Positions 35,809-43,866 of a stretch of 64,000 nucleotides of DNA are shown piece by piece. The DNA is from a bacterium. Its GTDB lineage: Bacteria; DRYD01. The notes under the pieces are model-generated. The model made no database searches and had not been told where the DNA came from. It saw nothing but the letters and a program-made list of their open reading frames with translations. Numbering within the stretch: the first letter of the stretch is position 1; every line of letters begins with the position of its first letter. The stretch covers positions 1 to 64,000 of the forward strand of contig JAUQQQ010000004.1 of assembly GCA_030549815.1 (NCBI GenBank). The letters run 5' to 3'. The position numbers were made by a program, and so were the translations under genes.

Positions 35809-37659
35809 CTAAACTACTTGCTTGACTTTATTGTATATCGAAAAATAATCCATATTATGATAATTCAACAAATCATTAGCAGGAGCACTCAAAGGAATTT
35901 TATCTATTGCGATAATCTCGAAATAATCTAAAACCTTCCCTTTCTTCAAAAGCAAAGAAGAAACAATTTGCCCCATACCACCATATAAACTATGCTCTTC
36001 AAAAATCAAAACTTTCTTAATACCATCCAAAGCTCTAACAAGGTAATCCTCATCCAATGGTTTTATACTGTAAATATCAATAACTCTAACATTTATTTCT
36101 TCGTCCTTTAGTTTGTTATAGGCCTTAATAACTTCAAATAATGGAACACCATTAGATAGAATAGCTATTTCATCGTTTTCTGATTTTCTTAAAACTTTTA
36201 CTTTACCAATCTCGAATTCTTCATTGATGTCATAAAGAATAGAAGTAGAAGGTCGAGAAGTCCTGAAATACACGATTCCATTTAACTTACCCTGTAAATG
36301 TTGATTAATCACATTAATCAATAATTTCTGAGCACTTACGGAATCTGATGGATACAATACAGTGCTTTCGATTAAAGAGCTAAACATAGCCAAATCTTCA
36401 AGAGCCATCTGAGAGGGTCCATCTTCCCCTATAGAAACTCCAGCATGAGTCCCAACAAAAATAACCAACGGTGGCTTAGAATACATCATCATTCTTACAA
36501 AATCAAAAGCACGTGTAAAGAAAGCACCAAAGGTAGATAGATAAACTATAAAACCATTTTTTGCTAACCCTAACGCCATCCCCGTCATAACCTGCTCAGC
36601 TATATGACATTGAATAAATCTATCTCCATATTCTTTTTCAAAATATTCAGTATAAGTAGAGTTTTTAACATCTGCATCTAAAACAACCAAATTATTAATA
36701 TACTTTCCAACTTTGGTTATAGCTTTTGCTACAGCTTGCCTCGTAGCCATCTCCTTATATTCCACTTCTACAGGAATCAACTTATTCTGAACTGAATTTG
36801 AATAGGGATATCTTCTATAACTAACATTTACACTAACTTCTTCATTTTGTATATTCAATTCTTGTATTGCTTTATTTAGTTCATCCAGAGTTTGCAGAGG
36901 TTTTCCATGCCAGTTTTCCTTATTTTCCAGGAAAGAAACCCCTTTGCCTTTAAAAGTTTTAGCAACAATAGCAAACGGTTTATTAACACCGTTAATAAAT
37001 TTTTGGTAAGCCCCTTCAATTTCTTCTATATTATGTCCATCAATAACAACATATTCCCATCCAAAAGCATCAAGTCTCTTTACATATTCATCTAAATTAT
37101 GTTTAAAGAGAGTTTCTTCACTTTGCCCCAACCTATTAACATCTATTATTAAGCAAAGGTTATTGAGGTTATATTTATATGCTATATTTAATGCTTCAAA
37201 GTTGCTTCCTTCTGCAAACTCTCCGTCACCGATCAAAACATATACTTTAGAATCTATTTTATGGTATTTTCTGGCCCAAGCTGCACCAACAGCTATAGAT
37301 AATCCCTGCCCTAATGATCCAGTAGCATACTTAACTCCATTTAATTTCACGCTTGGATGCCCTTCTAACAAACTTCCCAATTTTCTTAGTGTTTTTAAAT
37401 CCTCGTTTATTATTCCTACTTTTTTGTATATCGAATAAAGTAATGGAGCAGCATGACCTTTTGAAAGTATAAATTCATCGTGGTATATTTGTGGATAATT
37501 TTCCGGTTCAAAAACAAGGTATTTAAGAAATAAAACTGTTACTAATTCCACAGAAGAAAGACAAGTAGTAGGGTGTCCAGATTTCGCATAAAAAGTGCTT
37601 TCCAATATATCTTTTCTTATCAATTTGCATAGTTCTTGGCTGTTAGTAGTTGTGATCAT
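35809..37659 (-). CDS. tkt: transketolase, led by tRNA-Ala
   Basis: 616 residues, full length. The thiamine diphosphate site is GDGEFAEGSNFEALNIA...IIDVNRLGQSE, the pyrimidine domain has GEDGPSQMALEDLAMF, and HAAPLLYSIYKK holds the conserved His. It moves two-carbon units in the pentose phosphate pathway and resembles the animal-like short form. The ATG is 11 nt from the 3' end of tRNA-Ala; the gap TTTTTCTCACT has no Shine-Dalgarno. Confidence 0.96.
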   Translation of the reverse strand: MITTTNSQELCKLIRKDILESTFYAKSGHPTTCLSSVELVTVLFLKYLVFEPENYPQIYHDEFILSKGHAAPLLYSIYKKVGIINEDLKTLRKLGSLLEGHPSVKLNGVKYATGSLGQGLSIAVGAAWARKYHKIDSKVYVLIGDGEFAEGSNFEALNIAYKYNLNNLCLIIDVNRLGQSEETLFKHNLDEYVKRLDAFGWEYVVIDGHNIEEIEGAYQKFINGVNKPFAIVAKTFKGKGVSFLENKENWHGKPLQTLDELNKAIQELNIQNEEVSVNVSYRRYPYSNSVQNKLIPVEVEYKEMATRQAVAKAITKVGKYINNLVVLDADVKNSTYTEYFEKEYGDRFIQCHIAEQVMTGMALGLAKNGFIVYLSTFGAFFTRAFDFVRMMMYSKPPLVIFVGTHAGVSIGEDGPSQMALEDLAMFSSLIESTVLYPSDSVSAQKLLINVINQHLQGKLNGIVYFRTSRPSTSILYDINEEFEIGKVKVLRKSENDEIAILSNGVPLFEVIKAYNKLKDEEINVRVIDIYSIKPLDEDYLVRALDGIKKVLIFEEHSLYGGMGQIVSSLLLKKGKVLDYFEIIAIDKIPLSAPANDLLNYHNMDYFSIYNKVKQVV

Positions 37660-37670
37660 AGTGAGAAAAA

Positions 37671-37742
37671 TGGAGCCGAGGGGATTTGAACCCCTGACCT
37701 TCTCGGTGCAAACGAGACGCTCTCCCGCTGAGCTACGACCCC
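37671..37742 (-). tRNA. tRNA-Ala(TGC)
   Basis: Minus-strand cloverleaf: acceptor GGGGTCG/CGGCTCC, T arm CAGGGGTTCAAATCCCCT, anticodon stem TCTCG/CGAGA with loop TTTGCAC, giving TGC. CCA is not encoded. A TAGAAT (37753-37758) could be its -10. The transketolase ATG follows 11 nt later. Confidence 0.97.
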
Positions 37743-37834
37743 TTCCTTTTTTATTCTATTCCACAAAAAACCCTAACATCCTCTTTTAATTACTCCCTAA
37801 CCACAGTTCCATAACTTAATGATAAAATAATACA

Positions 37835-37846
37835 TTCCATATGGAA
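37835..37846. promoter_or_regulatory. operator-like palindrome upstream of tRNA-Ala-tkt
   Basis: TTCCATATGGAA is a perfect 12-bp palindrome, flanked by AATAC on one side and GTATT on the other at slightly different spacing. It lies in the 204-bp spacer that must hold the tRNA-Ala/tkt promoter. Confidence 0.35.
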
Positions 37847-37946
37847 GAGTATTTTACATCTTGTAATATTCTATCTAATTGCTGTATTTAGGCACAAAGT
37901 GGTATTAAGAACAGAGGGTATAAAGAAAACTTTGTCAAACAGTTAT

Positions 37947-38528
37947 TTATGTAGAAGTTTTTTGGCTACTTACAAGTAATACTTTTTGAAGCAAGAAAAT
38001 GAGTTCTTCAATTTTTCCTTTTAAATCAGCACCCTCCTTAACATCGTAGATAAAAAATTGTTCTAAAACTTCAAAACCACAAAATTCGAATATAACATGC
38101 TGATTAATTTTTTTTATTGCAGACTCTAAGGAATTTTGCTTATAAACTTCTTCTTTTCCTCCAAAGGTAGATATAACAATACATTTTTTACCTTTCAATA
38201 AAGGTAAGGTTTGTCCATCTTCATCGATACCATAAGCAAATCCGTAAGAAAATACTTTATCGATATATCCTTTTAGGATGGCAGGCATAGAGCCCCACCA
38301 CGTTGGATAAATAAAAATCAATAAATCACTACCTTCGATAAATTTTTGTTCTTCTCTTACCTTTTCATCATGCTTATCAAAAAACAAAACAGGGTCAAAT
38401 TTCTCTTCATATAAATCCCGAATCCTAAAATCAATCCCTTTATTTTCCAAAAACTCCTTGACTTTTAATAATATTTGATAATTAAAGCTTTTTTTACTTG
38501 GATGTGCAAAAATTATTAAAACTTTCAT
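37947..38528 (-). CDS. flavodoxin-fold NAD(P)H oxidoreductase
   Basis: 193 residues. The FMN-binding start IIFAHPSKKSFNYQILLKV, then FIYPTWWGSMPAILKGYIDKVFSYGFAYG and STFGG, are typical of the NQO1/KefF/MdaB group. These two-electron quinone reductases limit redox cycling. It starts 10 nt after the acidic protein gene and ends the three-gene operon with the elastin-like protein. Confidence 0.88.
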   Translation of the reverse strand: MKVLIIFAHPSKKSFNYQILLKVKEFLENKGIDFRIRDLYEEKFDPVLFFDKHDEKVREEQKFIEGSDLLIFIYPTWWGSMPAILKGYIDKVFSYGFAYGIDEDGQTLPLLKGKKCIVISTFGGKEEVYKQNSLESAIKKINQHVIFEFCGFEVLEQFFIYDVKEGADLKGKIEELIFLLQKVLLVSSQKTST

Positions 38529-38538
38529 TATTTATTTT

Positions 38539-39126
38539 TTACTCTTCTTCCTCAATTGGCCTATTTATATATTTTGTCATTTTATCTATTTCTTCGACTA
38601 ATTTTTGTTCGTCTCCTTCTCCAATTGCTTCGTTTATTTTGGAAATTATACTATCCATGTATTTGTCCCCTGTACTTTCAAGTTCAAAATCTTCTTCCTC
38701 ATCTTCATAATTTTCGTCATTCATTATTTTCTCAAATTCTTCTTCTATGTTGACTTCGTCATTTTCTTCGTCTTCAATTTCAGCAATTTCCATTATGGTT
38801 TCCACAGATTCTATTATCTCTTGTAGTTCATTTTCAAGCTCCTTAAGTTTTTCCAAATCTTGTTCTGATAAACTTCCCATTTCTATAAGCACCAGAAAAT
38901 TTTGCAAAACACCGTTTATTTTTTCTAAGTAAGGTATAAATTGGGCTACGAAAGGGTTTTCAGCATCCGTAGTATATTCTAACTCCTCCTTTATCCCTTT
39001 ACTTATATTGTTCAATAAGTTTTTTAATTCAACAACTCCTTGCTTTATTTTATTAAAATCCTTCCCTTCTGCTCCTTTTATTATTATGTTATTAATTTCT
39101 TCAATTTTTTGATCCCAACTATTCAT
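38539..39126 (-). CDS. highly acidic helical protein, operon partner of the elastin-like protein
   Basis: 195 residues, very rich in Glu and Asp, with long predicted helices and an acidic middle (EDEENDEVNIEEEFEKI, ENYEDEEEDFELE). No signal peptide and no known family. It begins 7 nt after the stop of the large elastin-like protein. It has no Shine-Dalgarno; instead TGGTATAAT ends 6 nt before the ATG, so it could also be made from a leaderless internal transcript. A chaperone-like role for its sticky neighbour is a guess from charge and position. Confidence 0.75.
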   Translation of the reverse strand: MNSWDQKIEEINNIIIKGAEGKDFNKIKQGVVELKNLLNNISKGIKEELEYTTDAENPFVAQFIPYLEKINGVLQNFLVLIEMGSLSEQDLEKLKELENELQEIIESVETIMEIAEIEDEENDEVNIEEEFEKIMNDENYEDEEEDFELESTGDKYMDSIISKINEAIGEGDEQKLVEEIDKMTKYINRPIEEEE

Positions 39127-39133
39127 ACTTTTA

Positions 39134-41371
39134 TTATACCATCACTGACAATCCCATTCCTCCATTTAGGTATCCTGCAAAAATACCGAGATTACCTCCC
39201 AATGGCATACCAAAAGTCCCCATATCCCCCATAAATTTTCCGAGTGCTGCTCCCATAACTCCACCAACCAAAGCTCCACCCAAAGCTCCTGCGATTGCTC
39301 CAAATGGTCCTCCCATTAGCATTCCCATACCCATTCCTAATAAAGCTCCACCGAAAGCTCCACGAGCAGCACCTGCACTTGCAGGTGAAATGTTAGTCAA
39401 ATTCTCTCCTACTGCCTGAGATACAAGTTGCTTTACTTCAGGTCTCAAATCTATTTTCTGGGCGATTTGAATATATATCTGCTTAAGTAAAATTTTTGCT
39501 TGAGGATTAGGATTATTCATAACATGTTGAGCAAATTGAGTTAAAGCTTGCTCAGCTTGCTGTTTTATATTAGTTGGTCTGAAAATTCCACCTGTTGCTG
39601 CACCCAATGGTCCTCCTAAACCTACACCCATTAAAGAAGGCATCATTGGATTAAGCGAAAACATTCCTCTATTCATACCCATAATACTGCCGCCCATCAA
39701 TGTCATAGCACCCATCATCATCATAGACATACCTAACATAGGATTCATCATTGACAACATCATTCCACCCATTAACATCGAAGCACCTAAATTCATCATC
39801 ATATTTGGCATTTGCATAGGTGGATTAACAATAGGAAATCCAACATTTGGCATCCCAATTCCTGGGAAACCTATCCCTGGCATTCCCATTCCTGGGAAAC
39901 CTACTCCAGGCATCCCCATTCCTGGAAATCCCATGTCTGGAAAACCTAATCTTGGCATACCTGGAAATCCTATTCCTGGAAAGCCCATACCCGGTAGACC
40001 AATTCCTGGGAAACCAATTCCTGGCATCCCCATTCCTGGTAACATAGGATTCTCACCAAGCATCCTTAATCTCATCATTATCAATTGCATTAACTGCTGA
40101 TTTGTAATCAAGTTATTAATTGTTTGCTGTTTTCTATCCCTAATTTCTGCTAAATTATTTCTTATGTTTTGCAAATGTTGCATAACTTTTTGCTTAAGTT
40201 TTTCTAGGAAGTTTATTTTCTTATCCATTAGGTTTTGCATTTTATTCATGTGGTTAGCTTTGTTTTGCATCAATTTAGCTTTTTGTTGAAGGACTTTAGC
40301 AGCTTTTTTAAGCATTTTAGCAACCATTCTTAATGCTTTTGCAGCCATTCTCAAAGCTGCAGCTATAGCAGGTCCTACCAGGGGGATAGCCTGTGCTGCA
40401 TTGGCAGCAGCTTCCAAACCTTGAGCAGCTTGTTCCATAACAATAGACATCTTATCAACGGCTTTACTAACAGTGTCCAATATTTTAGAAAATCCCTTAA
40501 ACATTACCTCCTTACCCTTAAAGAACATTTTTCTCATTTTGGCAAAAGATTGAGATTGATTAAATTTCATGAGATCCATTTGTAATCTCATCATTTTTTG
40601 CATTTCGAAATTTTCTGCCTGATTAAGAATATTAAGCCTTCCAAGCAAATTTTGATGATTTTGATAAGAAGAATTCAACATGTTAGCCAATTGATTAACA
40701 TCATGTATTTGCATTACAAAACCCATTTGAGTAGATCCCAAAAGTTGGTTAGCCATCATTCCAAAGAATGAACCCATTAAAGACCCTACACTAAAATTAT
40801 TCATAAAAGGATTTTGAGAAATCATATTGTCAGGAATAGAGATATTAAAAGCGGTTAGTAAAAATCTGAAATCCCCTTGTAAATTAGGGAATTGAGCCAG
40901 TAATTTCGCGCCTTTATTATACAAAGCATCCTTAGCTTCATTTGAACCAGCAAAAACTCCTAACTGTTGATTTATTCCACTTTCGGTCTTAGATTTCAAA
41001 TTTAAATGCTTAGATTTCAATTTTTTAAGATTATTTAAACCTTTGGTATACATTTTTATTTGTTTTTTAATCTGGTTAATTAACCCCCAAGGTTTTTTCT
41101 TTTTACTTAATAAGCTACTAAGTTTTTGTTTCAATGATGATATTTTATTCGTTAAAGAAGAGATACCACCATCAAATTTTGCAATAGTTTGCGAAAAATT
41201 TTGTTGTAAGACATTAGGAGTAGATTCAATTTTAAAATTTTCACCAAAACCTAAATCTTCCAAAGGTTTGTCACTTTTTATTCCTTGCTCAACCTGTTTT
41301 ATATCGTTTTGTGTAACATCACCACTTATTCTACCAACACCAAAAAACGAAAAACTATCGTTTATCATCAT
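39134..41371 (-). CDS. large protein with elastin-like PGxGx repeats and Gly-rich hydrophobic C-terminus
   Basis: 745 residues from the Met at 41371, chosen because AGGAGGTGA sits 7 nt upstream (the ORF track's first Met at 41404 lies before this site). Layout: a polar N-terminus without signal peptide; helical Lys-rich segments (about 70-120 and 290-440) with an Ala-rich amphipathic stretch (AAQGLEAAANAAQAIPLVGPAIAAALRMAAKAL); then PGMGM/PGIGF-type pentapeptides; then Met/Gly-rich hydrophobic segments; and a glycine-zipper-like C-terminus (GGALLGMGMGMLMGGPFG). The mix resembles pore-forming translocators or a self-assembling structural protein. No family is recognised. Confidence 0.85.
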   Translation of the reverse strand: MMINDSFSFFGVGRISGDVTQNDIKQVEQGIKSDKPLEDLGFGENFKIESTPNVLQQNFSQTIAKFDGGISSLTNKISSLKQKLSSLLSKKKKPWGLINQIKKQIKMYTKGLNNLKKLKSKHLNLKSKTESGINQQLGVFAGSNEAKDALYNKGAKLLAQFPNLQGDFRFLLTAFNISIPDNMISQNPFMNNFSVGSLMGSFFGMMANQLLGSTQMGFVMQIHDVNQLANMLNSSYQNHQNLLGRLNILNQAENFEMQKMMRLQMDLMKFNQSQSFAKMRKMFFKGKEVMFKGFSKILDTVSKAVDKMSIVMEQAAQGLEAAANAAQAIPLVGPAIAAALRMAAKALRMVAKMLKKAAKVLQQKAKLMQNKANHMNKMQNLMDKKINFLEKLKQKVMQHLQNIRNNLAEIRDRKQQTINNLITNQQLMQLIMMRLRMLGENPMLPGMGMPGIGFPGIGLPGMGFPGIGFPGMPRLGFPDMGFPGMGMPGVGFPGMGMPGIGFPGIGMPNVGFPIVNPPMQMPNMMMNLGASMLMGGMMLSMMNPMLGMSMMMMGAMTLMGGSIMGMNRGMFSLNPMMPSLMGVGLGGPLGAATGGIFRPTNIKQQAEQALTQFAQHVMNNPNPQAKILLKQIYIQIAQKIDLRPEVKQLVSQAVGENLTNISPASAGAARGAFGGALLGMGMGMLMGGPFGAIAGALGGALVGGVMGAALGKFMGDMGTFGMPLGGNLGIFAGYLNGGMGLSVMV
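39836..40040 (-). repeat. tandem 15-bp repeats encoding elastin-like pentapeptides
   Basis: Units in order: PGMGM, PGIGF, PGIGL, PGMGF, PGIGF, an interrupted unit (PGMPRLGF), PDMGF, PGMGM, PGVGF, PGMGM, PGIGF, PGIGM, PNVGF. The pattern P-G-x-G-x is that of elastin (VPGVG). The DNA repeat is a degenerate 15-mer resembling CCTGGCATCCCCATT. Confidence 0.85.
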
Positions 41372-41453
41372 ATAATATTCACCTCCTGCATATTTTCTTA
41401 CCAATATTTTTTATGTATTTTTTTTTAAAAAATTCAATTTTCTTTATCATTTT

Positions 41454-41483
41454 TTTACAAAATTTTAACAAAGTACATTATAA
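41454..41483 (+). promoter_or_regulatory. candidate promoter of ridA
   Basis: TTTACA, 18 nt, TTATAA, in the divergent spacer between the elastin-like gene and ridA. Confidence 0.4.
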
Positions 41484-41550
41484 ATATAAAGGGAACAAAA
41501 AGATTAGGAAAAATTTTATAAATGAAAATTATTATTAGGAGGTAATAAAA

Positions 41551-41886
41551 GTGTTACCATACAGCCCATACATCCTAAAAGGAAACATTTTATTTATTTC
41601 AGGACAATTAGGAATTAATGAAAATAATGAAATAGTAAGCGATGACGCTACTGAACAATTCAAACAAGCACTTAAAAACCTGAACAATATCCTACTATCA
41701 ACAGGTTTCTCAAAAGAAGATATAGTTAAAACAACAATATTCATAACCGATGAATCCTATTTTTCACAAATAAACGAAGAATTCTCCAAATTTTTTGATA
41801 ATCATAAACCCACAAGAACAACAATAATCGTGAAAGCTTTACCAAAATCAGCAAAAGTAGAAATAGAAGCCATCGCTATAAAATAG
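41551..41886 (+). CDS. ridA: RidA/YjgF-family imine deaminase
   Basis: 111 residues, slightly short at the N-terminus for the family. It shows ILFISGQLGINENNEIV, EQFKQALKNLNNIL, VKTTIFITDESYFSQINEEF and a C-terminal VEIEAIA. The catalytic Arg usually found in the PxR motif is present in KPTRTTI. It removes reactive enamines from PLP enzymes. GTG start with AGGAGG. Confidence 0.93.
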   Translation: MLPYSPYILKGNILFISGQLGINENNEIVSDDATEQFKQALKNLNNILLSTGFSKEDIVKTTIFITDESYFSQINEEFSKFFDNHKPTRTTIIVKALPKSAKVEIEAIAIK

Positions 41887-41890
41887 GGTT

Positions 41891-42577
41891 ATGAAAAATA
41901 AAAAAAATAAAAATAAAGGATTAACGTTAGCAGAAACATTAGTAAGTATCTCCATTATTTCATTATTATTAGCCATAATGTTAGAAATAACATTCATGGT
42001 TTCAAAATACAATAAAAAAGTAGGATATGTTCAAGAAGGAGATATCAAAGCAAAAGAAATAGCAGTAAAAATAGAAAGAGTAATATACAACCAAAATATA
42101 TTGGCAATTAGGATTATCAATGGTAATGTTCTCTGTATATATACTATACAACAAAATCAAATACAACCAAATGAAATAACATTAGTAGAATTTTACTACC
42201 TAAAGAACCTAATAAACAGAAAATATTATCGAAGAATAAATGTTTTTTTCCCGAAAACAGGGATAAGAAATTTTACCTACGTACCAGATAATGTATTTTG
42301 GACAATATACACCACTAACGTTTCAAAGAGAAGAGAAGTATACAAAACCGCTTACTTATATAATTTCGATTCAATATCCCCAATAAAAATTATAGGATAC
42401 CAAAATAATATAAACTACAGTGACATATTCTTTCAAAATTTATCTATAGGATTCTATGTATACAACGCTGATCCAAAAGGTAGAGAATTTTCAAGGTACG
42501 TAAAAGAACCTAATTGGAAAAACTTCGCCAAAGGAATGCTAGTATATTTTATAAACATAATAAACTTGCACGAATAA
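41891..42577 (+). CDS. pseudopilin, paralogue of 55720-56220
   Basis: 228 residues. The prepilin signal is KNKG|LTLAETLVSISIISLLLAIMLEI with Gly at -1 and Glu at +5. Leu at +1 replaces the usual Phe. The stretch DIKAKEIAVKIERVI resembles ALDAKEIAIGIETNM of the gene at 55720, so they are probably paralogues. It follows ridA by 4 nt without its own strong ribosome binding site and lies away from the other pilin clusters. Confidence 0.82.
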   Translation: MKNKKNKNKGLTLAETLVSISIISLLLAIMLEITFMVSKYNKKVGYVQEGDIKAKEIAVKIERVIYNQNILAIRIINGNVLCIYTIQQNQIQPNEITLVEFYYLKNLINRKYYRRINVFFPKTGIRNFTYVPDNVFWTIYTTNVSKRREVYKTAYLYNFDSISPIKIIGYQNNINYSDIFFQNLSIGFYVYNADPKGREFSRYVKEPNWKNFAKGMLVYFINIINLHE

Positions 42578-42612
42578 TTTTGAAGGTTTTTATTTTATTT
42601 TTATAGAATTGG

Positions 42613-42618
42613 TATAAT
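42613..42618 (+). promoter_or_regulatory. extended -10 promoter of dnaN
   Basis: TTGGTATAAT has a perfect TATAAT with the TGn extension. There is no good -35. It lies about 70 nt before the dnaN start, after the pseudopilin stop. Confidence 0.6.
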
Positions 42619-42688
42619 GTAAAACCCAATTTATTCGAAGAAAGATGAAATTCTTAGAAAGATAAAATTTAAGGAGGTTTAAAAAAAT

Positions 42689-43825
42689 ATGAAATTTACG
42701 ATAAAAACAGATATTCTTGAAAAGTCGCTAAATATGGCAAATTTAATAGTCCCCAAGAAAAGTCCCCTTTTAGCATTGGAAGGGATTAAAATCGAAGTAA
42801 ATAACTCTAATGTCACTATTTCAACAACAGATTTAGAAAATGAATACATAGCAGTTTTAGATTGCGAAGTTTTCAAAGAAGGTAAAGCAGTAGTCCCACT
42901 TAAAAGTATTCAGCAAATCGTATCTAAGATAGATTACCCAGAAGTAACAATTGAATTAGCAGATAATAAACTTTTACTCAGTTCGTTTGGATTTACAGCA
43001 GAATTAACAACAATAGACCCTTCAGAATACCCTGAATTTACACTATCTTCTTCAAAATTCCAAACGTTGTTAGAAATAAATTCAGAAGAATTAAATGAAG
43101 GTATTGAAAGTGTCGTATATTCATCAAGCTACCCCGACGATAGTAATCCCGTATTCGCAGGAATATTATTCGAATGCAAAAAGAATGAGCTTAGTTTTGT
43201 AGCAACCGATGGAAGTCAATTAGCCGTCAGAAAAATTAATACCGATTGCCAAGAACAACTAAAAATGATCATTCCTGTTAAAAGCCTAAAAGTTATTCAA
43301 AAATACATGGAAGGAAAAATAGAAATACAAGTAGAAAATTTTGAAAACCCGCAAACCATATGCTTCAAAAATAGCTCATCTTTTGGAGAAATTAAAGTTG
43401 TGTCTAAATTAATTGAAGGTAATTTTCCAGAATACAAAGAAGTCATACCTGAAGAGTTTGAAATAACAACCGTAGTATCCAGAAAAGTCCTACTGGATGC
43501 CATAAAAAGGGTTATGATCCTTAGCAAAAGCAAAGAGCTAAGCGGCATCGTTATCTTTGAAATCTCCAAAAATAAAATGATAGTCAAATCAATAGAAAGC
43601 GAATTAGGTAAAGCAAAAGAAGAAATAGTATTAAAGAAAAAAGCTTCAAAAGAACTAACCATCACTTTTAATGGTAAATTTTTAGAAAGTATGCTAAGCT
43701 CAATAAAGGTAGATGAAATAGAACTTAATTTTATAGACGATTCCAGCCCTCTTAAAATCAATTTCGTAGATAATGAAGGATTCCTATACTTGCTCATGCC
43801 CGTTAGAATAGCAGCAACAGTATAA
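42689..43825 (+). CDS. dnaN: DNA polymerase III sliding clamp
   Basis: 378 residues, the usual clamp length, with three similar domains. It opens MKFTIKTDILEKSLNMANLIVPKKS, has GILFECKKNELSFVATDGSQLAVRK in domain 2, and ends LYLLMPVRIAATV, the family's PMR-like tail. It encircles DNA and holds the polymerase. AGGAGGTTTAAAAAAAT precedes the ATG. dnaA is not adjacent, and no DnaA-box cluster is seen, so there is no evidence that this is the origin. Confidence 0.97.
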   Translation: MKFTIKTDILEKSLNMANLIVPKKSPLLALEGIKIEVNNSNVTISTTDLENEYIAVLDCEVFKEGKAVVPLKSIQQIVSKIDYPEVTIELADNKLLLSSFGFTAELTTIDPSEYPEFTLSSSKFQTLLEINSEELNEGIESVVYSSSYPDDSNPVFAGILFECKKNELSFVATDGSQLAVRKINTDCQEQLKMIIPVKSLKVIQKYMEGKIEIQVENFENPQTICFKNSSSFGEIKVVSKLIEGNFPEYKEVIPEEFEITTVVSRKVLLDAIKRVMILSKSKELSGIVIFEISKNKMIVKSIESELGKAKEEIVLKKKASKELTITFNGKFLESMLSSIKVDEIELNFIDDSSPLKINFVDNEGFLYLLMPVRIAATV

Positions 43826-43866
43826 AAATTTCTGAATACCCCTGTAGGGAAAGGAAATAAAAAAAG

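Noticed and set aside
38498-38932. Ser- and Phe-rich plus-strand ORFs opposite the acidic protein
   Set aside because: GAA/GAT-rich coding DNA gives long open antisense frames. The minus-strand gene has operon context.
39847-40047. Plus-strand ORF with repetitive Leu/Gly/Pro sequence
   Set aside because: It is the antisense frame of the elastin-like repeat DNA, with no ribosome binding site.
42550-42690. Replication origin next to dnaN
   Set aside because: No dnaA, no DnaA-box cluster and no obvious unwinding element arrangement; AT-richness here is typical of the whole window.
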